From positions 48,484,116 to 48,548,115 of the forward strand of contig NC_073745.1 of assembly GCF_029784135.1 (NCBI RefSeq): DNA of 64,000 nt, written 5' to 3'. Every line of letters starts with the position of its first letter. Within the stretch, counting starts at the first letter, position 1. The translations under genes were made by a program, and so were the position numbers. The notes under the pieces are model-generated. The model searched no databases, was not told the DNA's origin, and saw only the letters and a list, made by a program, of their open reading frames with translations. Positions 53,873-64,000 of this stretch are shown here, in pieces. Source of the DNA: Toxorhynchites rutilus septentrionalis (Eukaryota; Arthropoda; Insecta; Diptera; Culicidae).

Positions 53873-55800
53873 CTAGTTTTTTTTCCTAAGGATCAATTAT
53901 TTTAGATCTGTAAAGAATTGATTTGACCCTTTTAGGAAAACGAATCAGCATTGCGGTGATACGAACACCTCCACACAAACTCTCATCCGCAACTCTAATC
54001 GACAGACAACCGACAGAAAACGCGATCGCTCCCAGGCGGAAGTTTGTTAATTTTCCATTTGTGGCATTTTCCAGCCGGCGCTAAAATTACATCCCAGTCA
54101 CAAAGTCTTCCGTTCACCAGCGGAGAAGCATATGGAAAATATGTCGCTCCGCTGCATTGAACTCCGAGATGCTGCAACTGCTTCTGCTGCTGCTGATCAA
54201 TAATTTACATGCGGACAAAAACACTGCCCTGGCATGTGCGGTTCTCTTGTGCCCTTCGTTCCGTGAATAATGACCCGGAGGCCGACACATGCCACATTTG
54301 CCACAAGATGAAGAGTTGGCCAGAAGTTGCTCTTCGGACCGAGCTGCTGCCGGAACTCGCCGGTAAACGATAGAGTCTCCGGTTCGATGGTGCATCGGTG
54401 CTGATGCCACAGGAAACCAACTAAAAATAGAAAATTTACTGCAGAATTTGTTTTGAAGTTGATTGACATTCTTCGGCGGTTGAGGCGTTTCGCAAGCGGA
54501 AGTGCAGTGTCCGCCTGCTTTCTATCGAACAGGAAGCCTGGATGAAATATGCACCTACGAAGGCGGAGAAGTTTGCTATTATGTTTTCATTATTTGATTA
54601 GTAAATTATATGGAAATCAGACCATGTGGCAGCAACTGCATACTTGGACATATGCATTTCTCCCTACAAACATTGGTATTAAACAAACTTTCGAATAAAT
54701 CCCTTTACGACAACATTGGCTTTGCTGCAATTATAGTTATTGTGTTTTCCAGAGCCAGATTGCCGCGTCCTGAGAGGGTAAAATATGAAATGCCAGGACC
54801 CACATTTCTCCAAGGAAACCCGCGACTATCTTGGAAAATTAATGGCGCTTAGATTTCACGCTCCGTTCCCATTTTTCTCCGCCAGCCAACCGCCAGAAAG
54901 CCATTGTTCAAAGTTTAAACTCGAGACTGCATCCAATGACTAAGGAGAAAGCGGTGCCGAGCGCGAAAGTTGCAGTTGCAGCAATAATGCAGATGCCGTG
55001 TATCGGGTTGAAGGATAAGTGAGAGATAGCATCTTCTCGTCTTCCTGGAACGGTGCAGCACTTCTTTCGCAACCCTTCGCAGTGGCAAATCGGATTATCC
55101 AGGGAGGGCGGCAACGCAATAATAGCGCAAATGCATTATATTTGCTGTGTGGTTAGCGGTGTTGGCAGCACTGTCATCCCGAAAGGGTGAGCGTATTCAC
55201 CACCATTGCGGTCACGCTTGGCGACCATTATCTGATTATCACCCTGGCTGCAACCAGTCGACCTTCAGCAGCATCTCAGCGGAAGATGAGTGTTCATCGA
55301 AAGTGCAATCCCTATTGCCCCGACTCTCGGGCCACTGGGGTGGCTTCGCTCCGTGCATTCGGCCCACAGATATTTTATCATTTGGCTCGAGTCCCAGCGG
55401 AACCGCTTGACTCACTACCTACATCCTTGTCTGAATAACGCGCAGAAAATCGGCTGGAATAAGTGAATGTGCATGTGTACCTTGCAAAGCCCCGGCATAA
55501 GACGCCGCCGCCGCCCGGTGACGGAAAAGATGGGATAAAATATGCTAATCTGTGCATTATTATCTTTGATAAATTTGAGATTATACAGTCTTTCTGCTCC
55601 ACTTTTGTGCGCTTTCATCGGGGATGATGAGAATCGCTCGAAATCTTCATTATCGAAGCTGTTACTTCCCGTGCATTAAAAGTGTTACTCTTGGCACACA
55701 AGCACACGCTCTGGCGGAAGTGCATTATAACATAATCGCCAGTTCACGTTCAAGTAATTCTGAAGAATTACTTAGTGCATGCAAATGACGACAGTTCGGT
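53873..55800. other. GC-richer single-copy-looking region, no gene assigned
   Basis: In contrast to its surroundings this 1.9 kb shows none of the window's repeats and has higher GC. Minus-strand frames at 54114-54469 and 53995-54177 are open but overlap each other in different frames, without a family motif. Splice-like tctatttttag|ttggtttcctg occurs near 54421. It may be a conserved regulatory or UTR region of a neighbouring gene outside the window. Confidence 0.35.
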
Positions 55801-56399
55801 AAGCGGTTTCGAACAACCGAAATGAATGTTTAATAAGTTGGTTCATATTCTTAAAATCCTTGCATCTTACGGTTGGTTAGAAATGCATAACATCATTCGT
55901 GGTTGTCACTACCCTGTTTAATATTCTATAAGGGCTTTTAGGGCAAGGATTTTTATGTATTAGATTTATTAAAATCTGACGGATTTTGCGCCAACTCATC
56001 TGTGAGGTTGGCAGCACCCTCTCCGGATTCATTCACACTTTGTGGATGTGGAGACATTAGATAATAAGACATCTTTGCATACTATTTTTTCCAAAATTAA
56101 CCTAGTGTGTCCTTAGGAAGAGCGGACTATTTTGATTTACGACTACATCTTTCATTTCTATACCGGGGTGTAAGTTCAAAGTGTCGAAAACAAGAGCGTT
56201 ACATTTGAAGTACAGGTCGGACCCGATTATATATAATCGCAATTTCACTTTCAACGTTAATTTTCGAATCCAATACATAATCGAATCACAAAAAAGCTAT
56301 TTTTCTATTAAGGGTTGACATTCATACATTAATGAAAAAATTGTTTTCTTGAGATTCGATTATGTATAGGATTTGAAAATAATTGTTGAAAAAAAATGG
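55801..56399. other. No gene; partial promoter-module repeat
   Basis: About 56140-56212 (actacatctttcatttctat, accggggtgtaagttc) matches the distal part of the promoter modules at 37.1 and 48.3 kb. At 56215-56425 a foldback has arms around tacaggtcggacccgattat and its inverse cgagtccgacctgtac. Confidence 0.5.
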
Positions 56400-56884
56400 T
56401 CAACAATATATAATCGAGTCCGACCTGTACACGTTTTTATGAAATAAAGTTAACGTTAAAAACAATTTTTGAATAAAACGACTTCTGATGATTTGTAAAT
56501 CAGTCGAATAGGAAATTCACTGCCAAGATTCTCTAATCCGCAAATGGTTTAATTAACGAAAAATGGAAGCATTCTTATTTTTCCATACGTTTGTTCCGCT
56601 CAATTGAGTATTCATCTACTCGTGCTGTCAATAAGGTTTTACATACATCTATATACATCCATTCCACGCCAAACCGATATAGTGGTTCTCAGATTTTCGT
56701 CTAAAGTTGTAATTTTGTTCTTTGTCGCAAAACATTAGACTCGTATTTTTTTTATTTTTTGACGTGAGACTACGTCTAACTGGAGTATATGGGGGTAAAA
56801 TGAAAACCTAAACACAGAACATGCAGGAAAAAATTTAAGATTTCGAATGCCTATAACTCGAACATTTCTTAATAGATCGGAAAG
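56400..56884 (+). repeat. Long dispersed repeat, copy E (diverged)
   Basis: cacgtttttatgaaataaag, ttaacgttaaaaac and a diverged tail as in copies C and D, ending near 56640. A degenerate palindrome GACGTGAGACTACGTC lies at 56761-56776. Confidence 0.6.
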
Positions 56885-58855
56885 ATGTTCAGCTGCACCT
56901 CGGCCGTTTCGGTTGCTTCTAGTCGCGAGAGCACTCCCTCAATCATGGACACTCCCATGACAGAATCATCTACAGAAAGTTCGACAAGCGATTCCGACAG
57001 TGAATCGGTTATTTCCATGGATACTTCAGAAATCCCAAAAGAGAACAAAAGAAAAATGAATAAGGAATCATCTTCAGAATCAGAGCAGAAATCTGAAGAT
57101 TAAACCCAAATTATTAAGGAAAGGAAAAGAACAAAAAATGAATAAAGACCGACACCACCAACGAATAACAACAATACAACCCCTACAAAAAACAACAACA
57201 ACACGCACAACAAACATCTCAAAGACCTCTACACCAAACAAGAACGACACCAATACCTCGAAGAAAGCTTCTCTTTCCAAGGGTAAAGGACCTTCGAACT
57301 AATCCTATGGATAGTTCAAATATACACACAATTAAGACCAAGGAATTAGAGTTAAAAAAAATCTAACACAATCATTACAGAAATTCGGGATACAATGGAA
57401 CAACAGAAGTATCCGACAAAATATTTTAGAATTGAAAATGCTTATTTCAAACTCTAATCCCACAGTCATAGCCCTTCAGGAAACTATGACTCCAAACAGT
57501 TTTGATAAATATTTTATTCCAAAGTACATCACATACTTTAAAGAGGGTCCCAACCCCTCAGCTAACGAAGTTGCAATTGCAATCAAAGATGGCACTCCAC
57601 ATGATCTTCCCCCCACTACCACCGACCTTCCGGTAGTGGTAGTGCCCATTAAACACCCCTTTCCAATCACAGTTGTCAGCATCTACACTACTCATAATTC
57701 TGATCCGGCTACTCTACGCGGCCAGCTGGACCATCTGTTTAGCCAACTTCCCGCCCCAATCATGCTTATGTGTGATTTCAACGCCCACTCTATCTCCCTT
57801 CTCAACAACGGTCAACACACCAGAATCCACCCTCCTTCTGGTACTACTTCGGCCATAGATCTCACTATGGTATCACACAAACTCTCTTCTAAACTTTCCT
57901 GAAACATTCACGACGATACATGCGGCAACGATCATTTTCCAATCCTCATTTTCTTCGGCCTATCTTCTCCAGAGTTTTCGACTAGGCCAAAATCGAAATT
58001 TGAACACGCTGACTGGTCAGGCTATCAATTTGATATTGAAAACCGCCTTTCCGCTAAACGGGATTGGACAGCCGAGGAATTCTCCAACGTTCTCCTTGAA
58101 GTTTCAATGGTGCACATCCCCAGAACCAGTGGTATCCCTGGTAGGAAATGCGTCCCATGGTGGTCGTCTGAGGTGAAGGTAGTGATCAAAGGTCGACATA
58201 AGGTCTACCGCAAATTAAGAAAGGCCCATCCAAACAGCCCACTAAGGGCCCACTCTGCTTACAGAGTTCTAAAGGGCTCGCAACGAAGCTTAGACTGTCA
58301 TTAACACAGCCAAGCACAACAGTTGGGTTTAATTCGTCAGCGAAATTAATCCCAACGCGTCAACAAAGGAGTTATGGAGTAAGATTGGCAGACTTCATGG
58401 CAAGAAAAGAAGCAAAGAATATAATCTTATAATAAACGGTCAATACACCAATGACCGGAAAATCATTGCCGAGGCGTTTGGAGATTTCTTTGCGTCTGCC
58501 TCTTCCGATCAAAGCTACGACCAAACCTTCCAAACCCACAAAACGGAATGCGAAAAAATTCCCATCGATTTCCATACCGATGTGGAATTTGACTTCAACA
58601 AAAAACCTCTCCTTTAAAGAGCTCGATTGGGTACTGAACAAAGTCAAACAAGAATCCACAAGACCCGATGACATCAGCTACCCTATGCTAAAGAATTTAC
58701 CCCATCTCGGGAAAAAAGCACTACTGAAGCTCCTCAACAAAGTCTGGGACAGTGGAACCCTTCCCAGCAGCTGGAAAGAGGGTTTAATGATCTGTATTCC
58801 GAAACCAGACAAGAACAACCATCTTCTCGACAAATTCCATCCCATCACTCTTCTA

Positions 58856-60157
58856 AAGGGTGTGTCACATCAAATTGCATCACGGAAAAAACGCTGTAGA
58901 AATTTAATTTTTAGGAATTATATCTTCAGCTTTCGCTTATAATCAGATAAGAGTGTATAGATCACGTTGGCCATGCTTCACTCTCAATTTTTCGTAAATT
59001 TGGAAAAATGTCGTCGAACGAAAAAGATCGTCGTGAATTAATCCTGTGCACTCATTTCGAGAATCCGGAGTTGTCACATCGGGACATCGGTAAGATGCTG
59101 GGAATCGTCCAATCCACGGTCAGCAGAGTACTAAAACGATACTTCGAGAACCTAACCATCGACCGGAAGGTGAAGAACGGCAAAAATGGATGCTCCGTCA
59201 GTGAAAAAGATCACAAGCGCGTAGTTAAGCAGTTTAGACGTGATCCGAGAAGTTCGGTCCGGGATGTCGCCAATTAGCAGAATTTGTCAAGTTCATTCGT
59301 CCAGCGGACCAAGCAGCGGGAGGGCCTGCGTACATACAAGGTTCAGAAGGCTCCTAACCGCGACGAAAGGCAAAACATGGTGGGGAAGACGCAACCCCGT
59401 AGCTGTACACCGAAATGCTGACGAAGCCGCATTGCCTGGTAATGGACGACGAAACCTACGTCAAAGCGGACTTTCGTCAGCTGCCGGGCCTGTTATTCTT
59501 CTCCGCAGAGGACAAATTCAGCGTTCCGGAGGAGATTCGCAAGCAGAAACTATCCAAGTTTGCCAAAAAGTACATGGTGTGGCAAGCGATCTGCTCTTGC
59601 GGAAAGCGGAGCGCCCCCTTCGTGATGACCGGCACGGGCAGGTAAACGGGCAGGTTTACCTTAACGAGTGCCTACAGAAACGCTTACTACCACTATTGAA
59701 GCAGCACGAGGGCCCGACCATCTTCTGGCCGGATCTCGCTTCGTGCCACTATTCAAAGGACGTGTTGGAGTGGTACGAAGCCAACGGGGTCACCTTCGTG
59801 CCAAAGGAAATGAACCCGCCCAACGCGCCGGAGCTTCGCCCAATAGAGAAATATTGGGCGATTATGAAGCAGGCCCTCCGGAAGAACCCAAAAGTTGTCA
59901 AATCGGAGGCGGACTTCAAGAGAAAATGGATTTCTGTTCAAAAAAAACTACAACCTGACGTTGTACAGAACCTTATGGACGGGGTAAAGAGGAAGGTGCG
60001 AGCATACGGGCTTGGGCTCGAAGTATGAATAAAAAGAAAATGCCAAAAGTTGTTTAATAGTTTTTATTTTACTGTCTAAAATTTTCAAAAGGATCGGTCT
60101 ACTGGGCGAATTTCTACAGCATTTTTTCCGTGATGCAATTTGATGTGACACACCCTT
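58856..60157 (+). mobile_element. DD37E Tc1/mariner element, copy 2
   Basis: 1302 bp with the same terminal repeats as copy 1 and TA at 58854-58855 and 60158-60159. It inserted into the RT region of the decayed non-LTR element, whose HPITLL...VGKVIEKMI reading resumes across it. It retains the 46 bp lost from copy 1. Confidence 0.93.
59008..60028 (+). pseudogene. DD37E transposase, copy 2, with a nonsense codon and frameshifts
   Basis: Open from ATG 59008 to TAG at 59275-59277, where copy 1 has AAG. A one-base loss near 59390 shifts the frame. The catalytic blocks VMDDETYVKADF, WPDLASCHY and RPIEKYWAIMK are all present, with 37 residues between Asp2 and Glu. A short internal duplication (cgggcaggt twice near 59636-59655) introduces a further stop. 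Ends at TGA 60026-60028. Confidence 0.9.
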
Positions 60158-61211
60158 TAAGTTGCGTTGGGAAAGTCATTGAAAAAATGATCAATCGACG
60201 CTTAACGACGCAGAAGATTGCCTCGTAGCAATCGAAAAAATCCTAGACGACGATCCTAGATTACATAAAATAGACATTGTTTCACCTGACCTATCCTTCG
60301 ATCGGGTATGGAGGTACCCAGTGCTGAAAAACCTTTTCAACTGAGGGACTCGTGGGAGGTTAGGCCTCTTCATAAAAAGATTTCTTGAAAACCGGTCTTT
60401 CAAAACCATCATCAACAACCACAGTTTTATCTTTAAAAAACCCAGAAAAAAGTTTCCCCCAAGGCTCAGCACTTTCACCTACCCTTTTCAACATTGCTAT
60501 GCAATACATCTTCGAACTCATTCCCGACCACATAAAAATCATAGTCAAAACCATCCGTCACTTGTCACTTTCCGAAAGTGACTACAATGTGCCACTAATA
60601 CAAAACATGGTTCAAAAATCATACGAACAGTGATCTCCCTGATATATGAACGTTCATCTGCTACGGGAAGAAGTTGGAACGTCAAACCGCCTAACATTAA
60701 CCTCGATCCTCTCAAGGCTGTTCGAGCGGGAGACCCTTCTCCAAAAGTCAAAACTTGCTTTAATAACCTCATTACAACCAATTTCCAAATCAATCACCAG
60801 GTATATACAGATGGTTCAGTCAGTGCCGATGGAGTTGGATGTGAAATTTTTGAGTGTTGATACACAGGTAGCTTTTCTCTTCCACCGCAATGCTCCATCT
60901 ACAGTGCTTTCGCCCATTTAATAGCTACCAGAGAATGTACCCATGAATTCCTTCCTACCACAATATTTCCGACTTGGATAACTGTCTACACGATCTTCTC
61001 AGTGGAAACAGCAAACACCCATGGATTCAACAAACAAAAAAGGCTGCTTCAGATAAAAACATCTCCTTCTGCTGGGTCTATTTTCAAAAAACTCAAACAT
61101 TGACCGCTTTGCGCCACTCTCCCTTAAGTCCGAGTAAGCTAAAAGTCGCAATAGGGTGTTTTTTCGAGATGGTGAGCATTTTTATGGGGTAACTTTTTGA
61201 GTTTTTTTTTA

Positions 61212-61470
61212 AAACCGAAAAATCACCGGAAATCGGGGTTTTAAAAAAAAAATTGATGCCAAATGTCTTAAAATTGCATGACACGTCGATATGTCAAAAA
61301 AAATGTAGTCAAAAATCGACTTTTGAGGCGAAAAAACGACAAAAAAATTTTTTTTCGTCAAAAATAAATTTCGAGATAACTATAAATCACGACGATTAAT
61401 GCAATTTTAAGACATTTGGCATCTATTTTTTTAAAAAAAACCCCGATTTCCGGTGATTTTTCAGTTTTTG
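61212..61470. repeat. Long inverted repeat (foldback / MITE-like)
   Basis: The left arm 61212-61283 (ccgaaaaatcaccggaaatc, gatgccaaatgtcttaaaat) is mirrored by the right arm 61393-61470, with a 110-bp AT-rich centre. Half-copies occur at about 17690 and 23880-23925. Confidence 0.8.
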
Positions 61471-61877
61471 AAAAAATTGAAATTTTAACGATTGTGACAC
61501 CGGTAAATGAAGTCAGATTGAGCTAATATTTTGCTTAGGATATATTATCGTGCAAATAAACATTTCGTAGCAAGTTCCGAATGAAAAATCGAGATAACTA
61601 TTTTTATTGGCACCCAAAACCATACTTTTCGTTTCGTATTCCTTTTTGAAATTCGAGATGACCATTTTCATTGGCACCCTAATATACATGAATATATACA
61701 CGCATCTATTAAAACATATTTTTACATATTCACACAACTATATTCCATTCATTGCATTACATTTTAACTGATCTCCTAATTTTACAGCCACACTCACCAA
61801 TAAGGACAAATTCATCAAATAAACCTATCCATATTTCAGACCTACTATATACCATTAAATTCAAAACCACTATATTT
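61471..61877. other. No gene recognised
   Basis: AT-rich. Two partly similar tracts (attttcattggcacccta and atttttattggcaccca) occur near 61600 and 61665. Confidence 0.4.
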
Positions 61878-61879
61878 TA

Positions 61880-62608
61880 CGAGTATCACTATTTATATTT
61901 TGGGAATTGGCAACACTGATGTCATGTGAGTCCATCCGACGGTTCCATCGTAAAGTTTGACATTTTTGACGATATACGTACTCAGAACATTTTGTCATAC
62001 GGACGCTATTTGTTTATGTTATATTTAGTTGAAAGTTTGGTCTCGGCAAAAAAATGGAACTGAATCGTGAACATTTTCGTGCGATGATTTTTTACGACTT
62101 TCGACGTGGATTATCACAACAAGAGTGCGTCAATCAACTTAATTTGACTTTTGGCGATGAAGCTCCATCAAAAACCACTGTGTATCGCTGGTATAGTGAA
62201 TTTAATCGTGGTCGTAGTTCGCTGTCCGACGAGTTTCGTGAAGGTCGTCCAAAATCGACTGTAGTGCCAGAAAACATCGATGCTGTGCACGAAACAATTA
62301 AGCAAGATCGTCATGTAACCTATTGTGAGATTGAGGCATCCCTAAGCATTAGTTCTACCAGCATATATGCGATTTTACATGAACACTTAGTTGTGCGAAA
62401 ATTATGTTCACGTTGGATCCCACATAATTTGACAATCGCTCAAAAAAAAGGCTCGTGTCGATTGGAATAAATGCTTTGAAAATTGGTTTAAGCGCATGCA
62501 AAAGTGTATCGATCATAGTGGCGAGTACTTTGAAAAACAATAAAAATATATTCGCAGCTTAACTATTTGTTTTTGTTCCTATTCCCGAAGTATAAATAGT
62601 GACCCTCG
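61880..62608 (+). mobile_element. Internally deleted mariner element
   Basis: 729 bp between TA dinucleotides (61878-61879 and 62609-62610), with terminal inverted repeats of about 29 bp (CGAG, TCACTATTTATA, GGGAAT conserved on both sides). Full mariners are about 1.3 kb. The middle, with the catalytic domain, is missing. It is mobilisable in principle by a related transposase. Confidence 0.9.
62054..62470 (+). CDS. Truncated mariner transposase: DNA-binding domain only
   Basis: 138-codon open frame with its own ATG (MELNREHFRAMIFYDF). The first helix-turn-helix (QQECVNQLNLTFGDEAPSKTTVYRWYSEF), a GRPKS-type linker (REGRPKSTVV) and the second helix-turn-helix (TYCEIEASLSISSTSIYAIL) are intact, followed by RKLCSRWIPHNL. 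The frame then shifts near 62450. In another frame the extreme C-terminus (NCFENWFKRMQKCID...) follows directly. All three catalytic Asp positions of the DD34D domain lie in the missing part. The product, if made, could bind the terminal repeats but not cut. Confidence 0.82.
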   Translation: MELNREHFRAMIFYDFRRGLSQQECVNQLNLTFGDEAPSKTTVYRWYSEFNRGRSSLSDEFREGRPKSTVVPENIDAVHETIKQDRHVTYCEIEASLSISSTSIYAILHEHLVVRKLCSRWIPHNLTIAQKKGSCRLE

Positions 62609-62610
62609 TA

Positions 62611-63738
62611 TTATCTATTCAAACTGTATTGCATTTCATTTCACCCTACCCCACCCCCCACTCCTCCCTTCATTCCTTCCTATACCACTCCTCCCCCTCC
62701 CATTCCTTTTAATTCCCGCCCAATCCACTCCACTCCTTTCCATCCCATTCCACTTTTGAGGCGGTTTTTCTTTCGGTTCGGAGTCGGAGACGATTACGCT
62801 TCGTGGCCGCTTTGGTCCCCTGATTAATAAATATAGATATATCCTTTTCTTTACAGCTCATATCAAATATCTTATGCAGTATAGGATCCCATTCTATCTT
62901 CGCCTTGAATCTATAACTGAGCGGACAGGTCTGATGAGTAGTTTTGTTTTCCCAATGCCTTCGTTCCGCCAGCCTCCTCAAGGCTGGTGTTCAATGGCAT
63001 TTCTCAATGCTAGAGGCGAATGAACTGCAAAGAATAAACTCACTCTCACTGCAGCCACGAAGGCAGAAGCGTCGTGCTCAGCGTTGCCAATGTTCCAGTT
63101 TAAACTGGAATCTTCCAGTTTTTTTCTCTCGATCCAGTCAAACAGTTAAATCCCAAAATCTTCCAGTTTTTTCAAATATTATCCAGTTTTTTTCTAGTTT
63201 TTTATATGTGTGCTTCAGTTTTATCCATTTAATGTAAAATAAGTATATCAATATTACCCTTGCCATCCCTTCGACAATTTTGTTTCTTTTAAATTTATCG
63301 TTCGATCAATCTTGGATAGATCTTTTTTTTCTTACAGTGTTATTTTGCTTCTGCTTACACTTCAGAATTCAATTCGGTTAGCGCGCAGTGCGTGTAGTAT
63401 CTACCCAAGCAGTAACGTGCTACACTGTCTTTGAATTTATATAAATATCAGATGTTCTAGTTCTTCCAAATCATTCTAATGTTAAGAAGATCATAGAGTC
63501 AATGTGCTACATTCACTTTAAATGGATATGAATATAAAACCCAAGCAACCTTGCTTCCATTTACATCAATGGGATATTAGGTTCTCATGGTTACTCAAAG
63601 GATTTTTAGTTCTAAAAGCATTAATAGTACGCATAATCTAAGCTTTCTTATTTGACGCATAGTTCGTAATAAAATGAGAAATGCATACTTTGCATAAAAT
63701 GCATAAGCACTATATTGTTTATTTTGCAAATTTATATA
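62611..63738. other. No gene assigned; pyrimidine-rich and short-repeat tracts
   Basis: 62640-62760 is a C/T-rich low-complexity tract (cccac, ctcctccc words). A minus-strand open frame at 62709-62981 is basic and unrecognised. 63100-63210 repeats atcttccagttttt three to four times. The remainder is AT-rich. Confidence 0.45.
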
Positions 63739-64000
63739 AAGGGTGTGTCACATCCAATTGCATCACGGAAAAAACTCTGTAGAAATTCGCCCAGTAGACC
63801 GATCCTTTTGAAAATTTTAGACAGTAAAATAAAAACTATTAAACAACTTTTGGCATTTTCTTTTTATTCATACTTCGAGCCCAAGCCCGTATGCTCGCAC
63901 CTTCCTCTTTACCCCGTCCATAAGGTTCTGTACAACGTCAGGTTGTAGTTTTTATTGAACAGAAATCCATTTTCTCTTGAAGTCCGCCTCCGATTTGACA
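63739..64000 (-). mobile_element. DD37E Tc1/mariner element, copy 3, cut by the window end
   Basis: TA at 63737-63738, then the terminal repeat AAGGGTGTGTCACATCCAAT, then the inverse of the transposase 3' end (stop in cttcgagcccaag region, KVRAYGLGLEV on the minus strand). It continues beyond 64000. Confidence 0.9.

Larger units (their letters stand above)
56885..61190 (+). pseudogene. Decayed non-LTR retrotransposon (ORF1 start, endonuclease, RT, RNase H), hit by a DD37E element
   Basis: Pieces in order: a Ser/Glu-rich ORF1-like start (56885-57103); endonuclease-like IALQETMTPNSFDKYF and LMCDFNAHS (57432-57902); PWWSSEVKVVIKGRHKVYRKL (58150-58230); RT-like SSWKEGLMICIPKPDK and HPITLL (to 58853). 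The DD37E element follows, then VGKVIEKMINRRL (from 60162), RT-like QGSALSPTLFNIAM (about 60450) and RNase H-like VYTDGSVSADGVGCEI (about 60800). Many stops and frame changes. RNase H presence suggests an I/LOA-type element. Ends were not located. Confidence 0.75.

Noticed and set aside
54114..54469. Minus-strand ORF with a signal-like start (54197-54469) as a small secreted protein
   Set aside because: Three overlapping frames are open, there is no recognisable motif, and a possible intron near its start makes the frame uncertain. It was left as an unassigned region.
62709..62981. Basic 90-codon minus-strand ORF
   Set aside because: It runs into a C/T-rich low-complexity tract, which inflates open frames, and has no family pattern.

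Overview
The window is animal nuclear DNA, AT-rich, and most likely from a culicine mosquito. The evidence is three intron-containing chymotrypsin-like genes with 61-69 bp GT-AG introns, DD37E Tc1/mariner elements of a type known from mosquitoes, a LOA/Lian-like and an I-clade non-LTR retrotransposon, a gypsy/errantivirus-type LTR element with an env gene, and tRNA-derived SINEs. The species cannot be read from the sequence by eye.

Layout. 1-1.95 kb: old repeats. 1.96-15.6 kb: a minus-strand I-clade retrotransposon flanked by a short target-site duplication. An errantivirus-like element (2182-9512, LTRs differing at one base) is inserted in its 3' UTR, and a SINE (15187-15341, 15-bp duplication) in its 5' UTR. 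15.6-22 kb: decayed Tc1/mariner transposases and dispersed repeats. 22-25 kb: a cysteine-rich exon-like ORF, protease gene A (22339-23173, minus) and two exon-like pieces of an unrecognised gene. 25.9-36.0 kb: a LOA-type element with a 12-bp duplication. Its single ORF is split by a 6.0 kb LTR element (27353-33349) that has 1.8 kb LTRs and no coding capacity. 36-42 kb: a 110-bp tandem array, a repeat-borne core promoter, a 143-bp tandem array and a long (AT)n tract. 42-48.3 kb: protease-like genes B and C (plus strand) among repeats. 48.3-52 kb: a second promoter module, a second SINE family and decayed RT sequence. 52-64 kb: two complete and one partial DD37E element (one inside a decayed non-LTR element), an inverted-repeat foldback, and an internally deleted mariner that still encodes its DNA-binding half.

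Host genes. The only host genes with strong support are the three S1-family proteins. All share one intron position and a Gly189/Asp226 (chymotrypsin numbering) specificity pocket, so they are one family. A keeps His-Asp-Ser but has Asn at 194. B has Ser195 changed to Ala. C has both His57 changed to Ser and Ser195 changed to Ala. B and C are therefore predicted non-catalytic serine protease homologues.

Most unusual observation. The non-coding LTR element at 27353 carries, directly after its 5' LTR, not just an 18-nt primer-binding site but a reverse-complement copy of almost the whole mature tRNA-Lys(CUU), from the CCA end to about nucleotide 3. The one base that departs from the canonical tRNA is position 58, where the reverse-transcription-blocking m1A lies. 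An 11-bp fold-back follows. This looks like a fossil of reverse transcription running through the primer tRNA.
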